From contig CBDCBG010000006.1 in the NCBI GenBank assembly GCA_965214325.1, forward strand, positions 744,001 through 808,000: a stretch of 64,000 nt of DNA, read 5' to 3'. The notes under the pieces were generated by a model, which worked only from the letters and a program-made list of their open reading frames with translations, was not told the origin of the DNA and did no database searches. The position numbers and the translations under genes are program-made. Source of the stretch: JAJEFO01 sp965214325. GTDB taxonomy: Bacteria > Pseudomonadota > Alphaproteobacteria > Rhodobacterales > Rhodobacteraceae. Of the stretch, positions 35,375 through 43,801 are shown piece by piece (position 1 is the first letter of the stretch; each line of letters begins with the position of its first letter).

Positions 35375-36912
35375 TTGACGCCCCACTTCCAGTCCGAAAC
35401 GGCCCGGCGGCGGGATTTTCCTGCCCCAGGAACCGGCAGTCCGGGCCGGTATGCGGCCGAAGCCCCTTTGGAGCGGAGCGTAGTCAGGCTCTCCGGACAG
35501 TGCAAGCCTCGCGCAGTGACGAGGCCGGCGGGTCGGTCACGTCGCTTTCCCCCTCGGAGCGGTCCCCTGAAGGACGATCCGGGGCCGGGCAGGAGGGGTC
35601 GTTGCCGAGCCCCTCCCCCCACCGAGCTGGACGTGCCCGCATCAGGGCATCCGGTTGCTCGCATGGCGGGTTCGCAGATCCATTGCGGCTGTCCGGGACC
35701 GTTGCGTTGTCACGCAAGGCGAGCGCTGTGTCTCGGCGTGCTTCCCTCCTCCGGTTCCGTCCATGCGACGCCTCGCTTCCCTCCGCCGGGTCCCGATGGA
35801 CACGGTTCCCCGGCCTCGACGGCACTGTCAAGGCGCTGCGACTCCCGGCTCCGCTTCCCTCGGGCCTGTTGATTCGCCGTCCGGTACCATGCGCTCCCGC
35901 GAGGTTCGTGGTGTCGTGTCGCTCTCGCGCTCCCGGGGCAGATGCGGGCCTGCTCCGGGCCGGGGTCTTGACTGTTCGCGCCGGCCGTTCCCCTTCCAGC
36001 GATGCCTGCACACGGACGAGGCCGGGCCTCCCAGGTTCCCTGGCGATCATCCCGTGGCCTTGCGAAGTTCTCCGACCCCGGCCGGTCCGGTCCGCCTCGC
36101 CAGTGGCGGCGGTCCCGGCGCTGCCCCCGCTGTCAGGAAACAAGAAGGCACCGGCATTGCCTGTCTCGAGGCTCAGCAGGTCGCTTCGCCACCCGCTGTG
36201 CACGCTTCACGACACACGTTGCCGTGCGCCATGCAACACGCGCTTCCGGCTGGCGGGCTGCGCCTTTGCCGGGCGGGAGTCGAACCCGCTGGATCACGAC
36301 GAAAGGTTCCAGGTCATCCTGTCCTCCTCTCCAGGGCTTGGCCTGGCGCAAACGGTTTCCGTCATGGACGCCATCTCCGGAACCTCTCGGCTGCATTCCT
36401 TCAGCGCCTTGCACCGGTCGAGGCAGGTCAGGCTGCGGCCCGTTCCGCGGCAACGGTCGATGCGTTCCTCGAGCCTGGCGTTGCAAGGCAGGCGCTGGCT
36501 CTCAAGCGGCGTCCCAAGCCATTGCCGGTTCGACTTCGCCTGCGGAAGCAGGCGATGGACAATGTTCCTGCACGTCCTTGCAAGTGCGATGCGGCCGCTC
36601 CTGCGTCGAGCGTCTGCGAGAGGGTGCGTGGACCTCCCTTTCTTCGCATGTTGCCAGAAAGCCGGAAGAACGCAGAAAGAACGTGATCACTTATGTACGT
36701 CATTCCCATGAAAAGGCTTCCGACGTCTTCGCATCGGGATCGACAAACCGGAAATGGGAAACACCCCCGCGGGCGTGGACGAGAGCACCTCGCAGGCCCT
36801 GTCAGGCACAATATCGAAATTTTCGGTCGCCTTTCGCTGGTGGGTTTCGACCCATCGCTGGTTCTTGAGACACCGACGGAAAAGGCGGCGCCGGCGCCCT
36901 TTACGCTCCAAT
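35375..36912. other. 1.5-kb gene-poor interval before the ISKra4 element
   Basis: Very GC-rich, with a long plus-strand open frame (35284-36711) whose protein is a Ser/Pro/Arg-rich string without family motifs, so I treat it as non-coding. Within it, a group II intron-like 3' domain on the minus strand is annotated at 35592-35660. A tRNA T-arm-like GCGGGTTCGACTCCCGC is at about 36280-36296 (minus strand), but no complete tRNA can be folded around it. The rest could be an intron body or decayed insertion DNA. Confidence 0.45.
35592..35660 (-). ncRNA. Group II intron domain V/VI-like segment
   Basis: On the minus strand the 37-nt hairpin starting GAGCAACCGGATGCCC and ending GGGCACGTCCAGCTC resembles the group II intron domain V consensus, with the catalytic AGC near the 5' end, GGAT/GTCC and GCCC/GGGC pairings and a small bulge on the 3' side. 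A G-rich joint follows (GGTGGGG), then the hairpin GGAGGGG/CCCCTCC as domain VI, then TGCCCGGCC, which is close to the usual TACCCG-type intron end. No reverse transcriptase frame is seen upstream (up to 36.7 kb), so if real it is an ORF-less or truncated intron. The 5' end was not found. The loop and the AACC insertion deviate from the consensus. Confidence 0.5.
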
Positions 36913-36922
36913 GGCATTCTGG
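36913..36922. repeat. Target-site direct repeat, left of ISKra4 element
   Basis: GGCATTCTGG here is repeated exactly at 38634-38643, on the other side of the insertion sequence. An exact 10-bp repeat directly outside both inverted ends marks a complete, fairly recent transposition. Confidence 0.85.
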
Positions 36923-38633
36923 GGGTGTATCCCAATTTTTTTGACCCCGTTGGTTTTTGGCTCCATTGTTCGGGGAGGCGTGTCCGACAACGGCCGGGCG
37001 AATCGGTCGGCGGCGCGTTTTCAGGCAACGGGCAGGAGCGCGAACCATGACGCAGGACGCAGGGAACCAAGGGCACAGGCATCCGGACGCGGTGGCGTAT
37101 CTGGAAGGACTGACGGAAGGCGAGGCGGCGGTTCATCCGCCGGTGGTCCGCGAGCGCGACGGCGGGTTCACGCAGTACTGGCTGGAGGGCGGCGAGGTGC
37201 GGAGCCGCGACATCACGGAAGACGAGCTGCCGCTGGCGGGCTTCAGGCCGGACGGCGGGACGCTTCAGGAGCTGCTGGGAGCCGTTTCGGCGGAGTTCGG
37301 GCCGCAGCTTCCGAAGCTTGCGGCGGACCTCGCGTCCGGCGTTCCCGACCTTGACGGCGTGGAGCGGGCGCTCCGCGACAGTTCCCTTGGCGGCGGCGCG
37401 GCGGCGCTGAAGCTGCTCCTGGAGCATCTCGACGGCATGCTTCCGACGCCGGAATGCGAGGGCTGCGGCAAGCCGATGCGCCGGCATCCGGCGACGCGGA
37501 AGTCGTTCCTGACCCGGCTCGGCCGGGTCGAGGTGGAACGGACGCATTTCCATTGCCGGTCGTGCGGCAAGGGGCGCTTCCCGCTGGACCGGGCCCTTGG
37601 TCTGGAGGGCAGCGCCTTCACTCCGGGGATGGCGAGCGTCATGGCCGAGACGGTGCCGATGATGAGCTTCGACGCGGCGAGCCGCCACATCGCGAACCTT
37701 GCCGGGGTGGCCGCCTCCCGGAGCTCGCTGCAGCGCTGGTCGCTGGCGCTCGGCGAGGAGGTCCTCCGGTTCGAGCGGGAGGAGGTCGTCGAAGGCAAGC
37801 CATTGGCATCGCGCATGTACCTGTCCATCGACGGGACCGGGATCCCGATGCGGAAGGGTGACGTGGAAGGCGTTGCCGGGAAGCAGGAGGACGGGACCTC
37901 GAAGACACGCGAAGCCAAGCTGGCCGTGATGTACACCGCCGAGTGCCGGGATCCGGAGACCGGCGCGGCGCTGAAGGACAGGGGCAGCGAGACGTCCAGC
38001 TGCCTCATCGACAGCGCGGCCGCTCGGTCCGCAAGCCCGGAGCCTTCCGGTTTCGCCACGCGCCTTGACCGGGAGGCGCTTCGCCGCGGCCTGCACGACG
38101 CCGGGGAGCTCGTCGTCATCTCCGACGGGGCCGAATGGATACGGAACACCTGCGACGAGCTGTTCGGAGGACGGAAGGTCACCTGCGTCCTGGATCTGTT
38201 CCATGTCCTCGAATACGCCTCCGACGCCGTGAAGGCGATCCTCCCGGACAAGACGGAACGGGACCGGCGGTTCAAGGACGTCAAGGCGGACATCGAGGCC
38301 GGGCGGGTCGCCAAGGTGATCCGGGAGCTCGAGCCCTTCAGCGGCCGTCATGAGGAGGTGAAGGCCTGTTGTCGCTATTTCAGGAACAACATCGAGCGCA
38401 TGCGGTACGACGAGTACCGCGACCAGGGCATGCAGGTCGGAAGCGGCGTCGTGGAAAGCGGCTGCAGGCAGTTCGGGCTGCGGCTGAAGCGTCCCGGCAC
38501 CCGCTGGTCGGAGCGCGGAGCCAACGCCATGCTCGGGCTCAAGAGTTGCGTCATGAACCTGAGGCTGCCCGATTTCCTGGACTGGCAGGCGAGAAAGGCT
38601 GTCGCCGCCTGACAAGAAACTTGGGTTACACCC
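36923..38633 (+). mobile_element. Complete ISKra4-type insertion sequence, about 1.71 kb
   Basis: The ends are imperfect inverted repeats: left GGGTGTATCCCAATTTTTTTG, right (read inward from 38633) GGGTGTAACCCAAGTTTCTTG. A single transposase gene fills the element. Flanks carry the 10-bp direct repeat GGCATTCTGG. The element separates the GC-rich interval on its left from the NCS2 permease gene, whose start lies about 70 bp beyond its right end, so it may have displaced that gene's promoter. Its reading frame is intact and it could still be mobile. Confidence 0.88.
37047..38612 (+). CDS. ISKra4 family transposase
   Basis: 521 residues from the ATG at 37047 (MTQDAGNQG), preceded by AGGAGCG. 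Two CxxC pairs, CEGCGKPM and HFHCRSCGKG, form a zinc ribbon at about residues 138-175. The DDE-type catalytic region has YLSIDGTGIPMRKGD, VVISDGAEW and VLDLFHVLEY, and near the C terminus YFRNNIERMRYDEY with VGSGVVESGCRQFGLRLKRP. This is the usual build of the ISKra4 family. Intact. Confidence 0.9.
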   Translation: MTQDAGNQGHRHPDAVAYLEGLTEGEAAVHPPVVRERDGGFTQYWLEGGEVRSRDITEDELPLAGFRPDGGTLQELLGAVSAEFGPQLPKLAADLASGVPDLDGVERALRDSSLGGGAAALKLLLEHLDGMLPTPECEGCGKPMRRHPATRKSFLTRLGRVEVERTHFHCRSCGKGRFPLDRALGLEGSAFTPGMASVMAETVPMMSFDAASRHIANLAGVAASRSSLQRWSLALGEEVLRFEREEVVEGKPLASRMYLSIDGTGIPMRKGDVEGVAGKQEDGTSKTREAKLAVMYTAECRDPETGAALKDRGSETSSCLIDSAAARSASPEPSGFATRLDREALRRGLHDAGELVVISDGAEWIRNTCDELFGGRKVTCVLDLFHVLEYASDAVKAILPDKTERDRRFKDVKADIEAGRVAKVIRELEPFSGRHEEVKACCRYFRNNIERMRYDEYRDQGMQVGSGVVESGCRQFGLRLKRPGTRWSERGANAMLGLKSCVMNLRLPDFLDWQARKAVAA

Positions 38634-38643
38634 GGCATTCTGG
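38634..38643. repeat. Target-site direct repeat, right of ISKra4 element
   Basis: GGCATTCTGG, identical to 36913-36922. Confidence 0.85.
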
Positions 38644-38711
38644 ACCCAACTTGACACGCGGGAAAAATGCGGTCCTCATCCTGATCGTCAGGCGGAATTG
38701 GAGGTAACGGA

Positions 38712-40451
38712 ATGGAAACGAGCGAGGATGGCAGGCATATTCGCTATGCGGCTGACGAAAAGCCTCCAACGCCACTGGCATTCGGTCTCGGCCTGCAACT
38801 GGCGCTTCTCACCATTGCCGGGATCGTGCTCACCCCGTCCATCGTGATCCGCGCCGCCGGAGAAGGCGATCCCTACCTGTCCTGGGCGGCGTTCGCAGTC
38901 GTTGCTGTCAGCGGGTTCAGCACGATTGTCCAGGCGGTTCGCGTCGGCCGGTTCGGCGCAGGCTATGTTCTCCTCATGGGAACCTCCGGGGCGTTCATTG
39001 CGGTCAGTATAGCGGCGATCGCGGCAGGCGGCCCAGCGTTGCTTGCCACGCTTGTTGTCATTTCGTCCCTGATCCAGTTCGTTCTTGCCACGCATCTTGT
39101 CTGGGTGCGTCGAATATTCACGCCTACGGTAGCCGGCACCGTCATCATGCTTATCGCGGTGACAGTGATGCCGATCGTATTCGACATGCTGGAGCAGGTG
39201 CCTGAGAATGCCCACGATCTGGCATCGCCGCTTTCGGCGGCTGCAACAATTGCGGTGGTCGTCGGCATCGCGCTTGCCGCCTCCGGGGTCTGGCGTCTGT
39301 GGGCTCCGGTGATCGGGGTCGTGGTCGGTTCGGTGGTCGGCTGGACATTCGGAATATACGAAGCGGAACGCGTCGCCCAGGCGGCCTGGATCGGGCTGCC
39401 GCAAGGGGGCTGGCCGGGCTTCGACGTGGATTTTGGTCCGGCCTTCTGGAGCCTGCTGCCGGCCTTTGTGATCGTGACCCTTGTCGGCGCGATCGAGACG
39501 ATCGGCGACTCGATGGCGATCCAGCACGTTTCGTGGCGCGACCGTCGGGCAGTGGACTACCGGGCGGTCGAGGGGGCGGTCGCCGCCGACGGGCTTGGCA
39601 ACATGCTTTCCGGCCTGCTCGGCACAGTTCCGAACACGACCTATTCCACCAGCATTTCCGTGACCGAGCTTACCGGGGTGGCATCGCGTCGGGTCGGCGT
39701 TGCCGTTGGCCTCATTTTCCTCGCCATGGCCCTTCTTCCCAAGTCGCTAGCGGCAATCCTCGCGATTCCCGGGCCGGTCGTGGCCGCTTACGCGACCGTG
39801 CTGCTGTCGACGCTGTTCGTCGTCGGAATGAGGATGGTCGTGCAGGACGGGCTGGACTATCGCAAGGGGGTGGTGGTCGGCGTTTCATTCTGGATCGGCG
39901 TCGGCTTCCAGAACGGCGCGATCTACCCTGAATTCTTTGAGGGATTCGCGGGAGGCCTGTTTCAAAACGGCATGACGGCCGGCGGTGCCTCGGCCATCCT
40001 GCTGACAATTTTTCTGGATGCGGCAAAGCCTCGGCGCAGGCGCATGGAAGTCCCGTTTGACGACACAGCGCTTGGCCCGATGAGCGCGTTCCTGAGGCAA
40101 TTTGCCTTGAGCAACGGATGGGGCGCCGCTATGGCGCAGCGGCTTGACGCCGTGGGCGAAGAGACATTCCTGACACTTCGCGAGAACCAGAAGGACGATC
40201 GATCCCGCCGGTTCCGCGTCTCCATTTCGCGCGATGAAGGCGGGGCCATCCTGGAGTTCGTTGTCGCCTCCGGCGAAGAGATAAACCTCGAGGATCGCAT
40301 TTCCCGACTTGGCGAGCACACCACCGGCACGTCGCTCGACCATGAGGCTTCGCTTCGGCTGTTGCGGCATCTCGCATCGTCAGTCCATCATCAGCAGTAT
40401 CACGACACCGAGGTCGTGACCGTGAAGGTCAAGGCACCGGAACAGAGCTGA
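38712..40451 (+). CDS. NCS2/SLC23 nucleobase permease with C-terminal extension
   Basis: 579 residues, longer than the usual 430-470. Residues about 20-440 carry some 12-14 membrane helices and the family segments AIETIGDSMAIQ and PNTTYSTSISVTELTGVASR, typical of nucleobase:cation symporters. From about residue 450 a soluble tail follows, with VSISRDEGGAILEFVVASGE and DHEASLRLLRHLASSVHHQQ. The tail has an alpha/beta pattern and recalls an anti-sigma or GHKL-type ATPase fold; this is a guess. Substrate (uracil, xanthine or other) is unknown. AATTGGAGGTAACGG gives a good ribosome binding site. The ISKra4 element ends about 80 bp upstream. Confidence 0.87.
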   Translation: METSEDGRHIRYAADEKPPTPLAFGLGLQLALLTIAGIVLTPSIVIRAAGEGDPYLSWAAFAVVAVSGFSTIVQAVRVGRFGAGYVLLMGTSGAFIAVSIAAIAAGGPALLATLVVISSLIQFVLATHLVWVRRIFTPTVAGTVIMLIAVTVMPIVFDMLEQVPENAHDLASPLSAAATIAVVVGIALAASGVWRLWAPVIGVVVGSVVGWTFGIYEAERVAQAAWIGLPQGGWPGFDVDFGPAFWSLLPAFVIVTLVGAIETIGDSMAIQHVSWRDRRAVDYRAVEGAVAADGLGNMLSGLLGTVPNTTYSTSISVTELTGVASRRVGVAVGLIFLAMALLPKSLAAILAIPGPVVAAYATVLLSTLFVVGMRMVVQDGLDYRKGVVVGVSFWIGVGFQNGAIYPEFFEGFAGGLFQNGMTAGGASAILLTIFLDAAKPRRRRMEVPFDDTALGPMSAFLRQFALSNGWGAAMAQRLDAVGEETFLTLRENQKDDRSRRFRVSISRDEGGAILEFVVASGEEINLEDRISRLGEHTTGTSLDHEASLRLLRHLASSVHHQQYHDTEVVTVKVKAPEQS

Positions 40452-40738
40452 CCAAGACCCCTTTCGTACCGCGACGTGCCGGGGACCGCCATGCTGAACG
40501 GCGCGATGACCTGGTCAACCAGTCTTCCGATGCCGCGCCGAACCGTCCCGACGACAACATCCACGGACCCGGTCTGATCGGACCTGTCCCGCGCGCATCG
40601 GCGAGGATGCGGCGTGCAAAATCGGCAATGTCCACCGCGTGATCTGCTGAGCCTTGCGCATGTGATTTTGCGGCAGCGCAAGGTGCATGCAATCAAGGCC
40701 GAGACGTGACTGCACTCAAGGCGCTGCAGTCACCCGCC

Positions 40739-41902
40739 TCACGCAACCTGCCCCATCAGCTCACGGCCGATGAGCATCCTCCGGATCTCGCTTGTTCCCG
40801 CACCGATCTCCATCAGCTTCGCATCGCGAAACAGACGAGACACGGGATGATCGTTCATGAAGCCCGCAGCACCCATTGCCTGCACGGCTTGATGCGCCTG
40901 TCGCATGGCGGTCTCGCTCGCGAACAGGCAGCATGCAGCGGCGTCCTGCCGCGTCACGTCGCCCCGGTCACAGGCCTTTGCCACTTCGTAGACGTAGGCG
41001 CGCGACGAATTCATCGCCGCATACATGTCCGCGATCTTCCCCTGCATGAGCTGAAACGACCCGATCGGCTTCCCGAACTGCTTGCGCCCGGCCATGTAGG
41101 GCATCACCTCGTCAAGGCAGGCCGCGATGATCCCCGGTCCGATTCCCGCCAGCACCACGCGCTCGTAGTCCAGCCCTGACATCAGCACGCGAACCCCCTG
41201 CCCCTCTTCTCCGAGCACGTTCTCGAACGGAACTTCCACATCCTCGAAGATCAGCTCTGCCGTGTTCGATCCCCGCATGCCCAGCTTGTCGAAGTGGGCG
41301 CTCGTCGAGAATCCGGTCATTTCCCGTTCGACGAGAAATGCGGTGATCCCCTTCGATCCCGCATCGGGATCGGTCTTGGCATAGACCACCAGCGTGTCTG
41401 CGTCAGGCCCGTTGGTAATCCAGTACTTGGTCCCGTTGAGCCTGTAGTGATCGTTCCGCTTCTCGGCACGAAGGCTCATTGAAACGACATCCGAACCGGC
41501 CCCGGCCTCACTCATCGCGAGCGCTCCCACATGCTCCCCCGCGACAAGCCGGGGCAGGAACATGGCCTTCTGCCGTTCGTTCCCGTTCAGCCTGATCTGG
41601 TTGATGCAGAGATTCGAATGGGCTCCGTAGGACAGGGAGACGCTGGCGGACGCCCGCGCAATCTCCTCGACGACGATCGCGTGAGCCAGATATCCCAGAC
41701 CGGCGCCGCCATATTCCTCCTCAACGGTGACGCCAAGGATTCCCAGCTCACCCATTTCCCTCCAGAGCTCTGACGGAAAGGCATTCGCGCGATCTATCTC
41801 GGCCGCCATGGGCCGAACCCGTTCCCGAGCCCAGCGCTGCACGACATCGCGAAGCGCGCCTATGTCCTCGCCGAGATCGAACCGCATGGATGCGTCGAAC
41901 AT
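40739..41902 (-). CDS. ivd: Isovaleryl-CoA dehydrogenase
   Basis: 387 residues. Acyl-CoA dehydrogenase fold with YGGAGLGYLAHAIVVEEIAR, LAMSEAGAGSDVVSM (FAD and substrate contacts), KYWITNGPDADT and C-terminal AKLMEIGAGTSEIRRMLIGR. The catalytic Glu sits in the helix segment GLDYERVVLAGIGPG, as in isovaleryl-CoA dehydrogenase rather than at the C-terminal place of other members. It converts isovaleryl-CoA to 3-methylcrotonyl-CoA in leucine breakdown and passes electrons to ETF. The usual partners (mccA/B, liuC) are not in the window; the gene is alone here. A palindromic operator lies just upstream. Confidence 0.93.
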   Translation of the reverse strand: MFDASMRFDLGEDIGALRDVVQRWARERVRPMAAEIDRANAFPSELWREMGELGILGVTVEEEYGGAGLGYLAHAIVVEEIARASASVSLSYGAHSNLCINQIRLNGNERQKAMFLPRLVAGEHVGALAMSEAGAGSDVVSMSLRAEKRNDHYRLNGTKYWITNGPDADTLVVYAKTDPDAGSKGITAFLVEREMTGFSTSAHFDKLGMRGSNTAELIFEDVEVPFENVLGEEGQGVRVLMSGLDYERVVLAGIGPGIIAACLDEVMPYMAGRKQFGKPIGSFQLMQGKIADMYAAMNSSRAYVYEVAKACDRGDVTRQDAAACCLFASETAMRQAHQAVQAMGAAGFMNDHPVSRLFRDAKLMEIGAGTSEIRRMLIGRELMGQVA

Positions 41903-41915
41903 CTGGGGCCCCCGT

Positions 41916-41935
41916 AAATGAACGAACGTTCATTT
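41916..41935. promoter_or_regulatory. Palindromic operator upstream of ivd
   Basis: AAATGAACGAACGTTCATTT is a perfect 8-bp inverted repeat (AAATGAAC/GTTCATTT) around a 4-bp spacer, 13 bp before the ivd start codon. The form and the ACGTTC-like half fit TetR-family operators, some of which control acyl-CoA and leucine degradation genes in proteobacteria. A regulator gene is not in the window. Position close to the start predicts repression. Confidence 0.65.
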
Positions 41936-42033
41936 GCCTAGCTGCGCCGGTGCCGCGCGTCAAGCGCGGCGGCCTTCGCGGGCGCGATTCTCATATGGTT
42001 CACCTTGTGATTCCATGATGTTCCACCTGCGAA

Positions 42034-43491
42034 TCACGCGGCGAGCGCGATCTGCGCCGCCGGCCGGTTCTCGTTGGCGCATTCTGGTGGCTTCCAGCCG
42101 CCGTTGCGTTTCATGCTCGGGACCAGCGCGGCCCATGCCCGGTCGAAGCGTCCGGACTTGAGAAGCGACCGGAAAGTCAGGACACCCTGTCCGCCGTCGC
42201 GTCCCCAGCTCTGCCCTGAGCGCTTCATCCGGCACGTCACGAGAACCTTGTTGGCAGATTCAACTGCACCGGACCCGATCGCGTAGCCTGCCGCGGCGGC
42301 GTCCGCGTAGTCCATGCGTCGGCGGTTGTTGCGGAAGTAGGCCAGCTCCTTCCGGATCCGGTCGGCCCCCTTGCCCTTCCGCAGCAGGTGGCGCATGGCG
42401 TCGATCACCTTTCCGGCGCCCTTGGGATCGTGCCGCAGGACGTGCCGCCACTTCTCGAACCAGGCCGTTCCCGCAGGCGTGTCCGGGCCGAAGGCGGCGT
42501 CGGCAGCGGCACTCAGATGCTGAGCCGAATGCCAAAAATCCACTAGCATGACGTCGGGGCTCAGCGATTGCAAAAATGGCCAGTTGTCTTTCGCGCCATC
42601 GGCGACCACCGCGATCTTCAGGTCCGGATTTCGCCCGAGCCAGTGGAACGTTTCGGCCATCAGCTGCGACTTCAGGCTCCCCTTGCCCTGCTCCGGCAGA
42701 CGCCCGAAGGACCGGCTCTCCAGCATGTTCCCCTCGGCATCGACCAAGGCCACGACGCCGCACGACGCCTCGCGCCAGCCAGCGTCCGTTGCCTTTCCGT
42801 CCGCCGTCTCGGCGTTCATGCGCATCATCACGCCGTCAAGGGAGACAAGAACCGACACGGCTTCCGCCGGCAGTTCCTCCTGCTCCCGGAGACCCGGCAG
42901 AAACTCGCCGAAACACTCCTCCGCGCAAGCCCCGGCCTCCCCGGAAAGCCGCACCAGCGATGCCGTCGAAGGCCCCTCGCCGCAGAGCCTCCTCCAGGCA
43001 TCTTCGCTCTCGCGGGCCGTCAGGCCGCTCATCAGATACATCGAGAGACCCGCCGCCGCAGGCGTCAGCCCGCCGACCGTCAGGCCAAGGACGCTCTCGG
43101 CCGGAACCAGGGACGCGCCGCGACCCGAAGGACGGTACCGCGACCGCAGGAAGCCGACTGGGCCGAACATCGTCATCGCGCGGCCCGGCGTGACCTCGGC
43201 CTTCCGGTACGTCCGGCCCCCGGCCTCCACCGCCTCGCCGTGATCGTCAAGCGTCTCGAACGCGTCCGCCAGGACCGACCGGGCCAGGCCGAAGACCATG
43301 TCGCGGAACGCGGCCTCGGCCTGCAGCGGGTCGTCCCTGAACAGCGCCGCGACGTTCTCCGCCAGGCCGATCTCGGCGGCCCGCTCGACCAGGGCGACGC
43401 CCGCCTTCGTCAGGCCGTCCCTTGCCGCCGTGACGGATTCGCTTCCGTCGCAGATGTTGGCAATCGAGGTTGCAGGTTGTAGACTTTCCAT
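42034..43491 (-). CDS. ISKra4-like transposase, second type
   Basis: 485 residues from the ATG at 43491, preceded by AAGGAGCAC. SVLVSLDGVMMRMNAE, VVADGAKDNWPF and MLVDFWHSAQHL match the DDE-type positions of the first transposase at 37047-38612, and YFRNNRRRMDYADAA with GSGAVESANKVLVTCRMK is the same C-terminal signature. The two differ strongly in the N terminus; this one lacks the zinc-ribbon cysteines. The frame is intact. Element ends were not fixed: a weak inverted match exists between GATTCTCATATGG (about 41990) and GATTTCGCTATGG (about 43730, other strand), and no direct repeat was found. Confidence 0.8.
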   Translation of the reverse strand: MESLQPATSIANICDGSESVTAARDGLTKAGVALVERAAEIGLAENVAALFRDDPLQAEAAFRDMVFGLARSVLADAFETLDDHGEAVEAGGRTYRKAEVTPGRAMTMFGPVGFLRSRYRPSGRGASLVPAESVLGLTVGGLTPAAAGLSMYLMSGLTARESEDAWRRLCGEGPSTASLVRLSGEAGACAEECFGEFLPGLREQEELPAEAVSVLVSLDGVMMRMNAETADGKATDAGWREASCGVVALVDAEGNMLESRSFGRLPEQGKGSLKSQLMAETFHWLGRNPDLKIAVVADGAKDNWPFLQSLSPDVMLVDFWHSAQHLSAAADAAFGPDTPAGTAWFEKWRHVLRHDPKGAGKVIDAMRHLLRKGKGADRIRKELAYFRNNRRRMDYADAAAAGYAIGSGAVESANKVLVTCRMKRSGQSWGRDGGQGVLTFRSLLKSGRFDRAWAALVPSMKRNGGWKPPECANENRPAAQIALAA

Positions 43492-43801
43492 CGGAGTGCT
43501 CCTTTCCGCCCCCCGTCCAGGGGCGTTTTCAAATGGTTTGGAGGAGCACTCTACCACACCCGGATTCCAGGGCCAGGAACGCCGCAGACACGGCGGACGT
43601 GGAAAAATTGCGGCTTGCGCGACGAATTTTCGCGAAATCCACCCAATCAGGGGCAATCTCCAACTCCGGCTCACGAAAAATCGTTTGATTTCAGCTCACT
43701 GCAAAAACCGCAGTTCGCCATAGCGAAATCACTCCCGCCTTCGCGCTTTCCCGATGCAGAGCGGTCACGAAGATCGACGCATGATTGCAATTGAGGGAAG
43801 T
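43492..43801. other. Left flank of the second transposase gene
   Basis: About 310 bp without a gene. It should contain the transposase promoter and the end of that insertion sequence (see the weak inverted match near 43730), then the 3' flank of the DegT aminotransferase gene. The AT-rich stretch at 43660-43735 is unlike the surrounding GC content. Confidence 0.4.

Noticed and set aside
36270..36300. tRNA-like T arm (GCGGGTTCGACTCCCGC) on the minus strand
   Set aside because: No matching acceptor stem, D arm or anticodon arm can be placed around it; it may be part of the putative intron or chance.
35284..36711. A 475-codon plus-strand open frame in the GC-rich interval
   Set aside because: Ser/Pro/Arg-rich, no recognisable domain, begins inside the EcsC gene on the other strand and has no ribosome binding site. 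Lack of stops is explained by base composition.
36687..38657. A 656-codon minus-strand open frame through the ISKra4 transposase
   Set aside because: Mirror frame of the transposase, which carries all family motifs on the plus strand.
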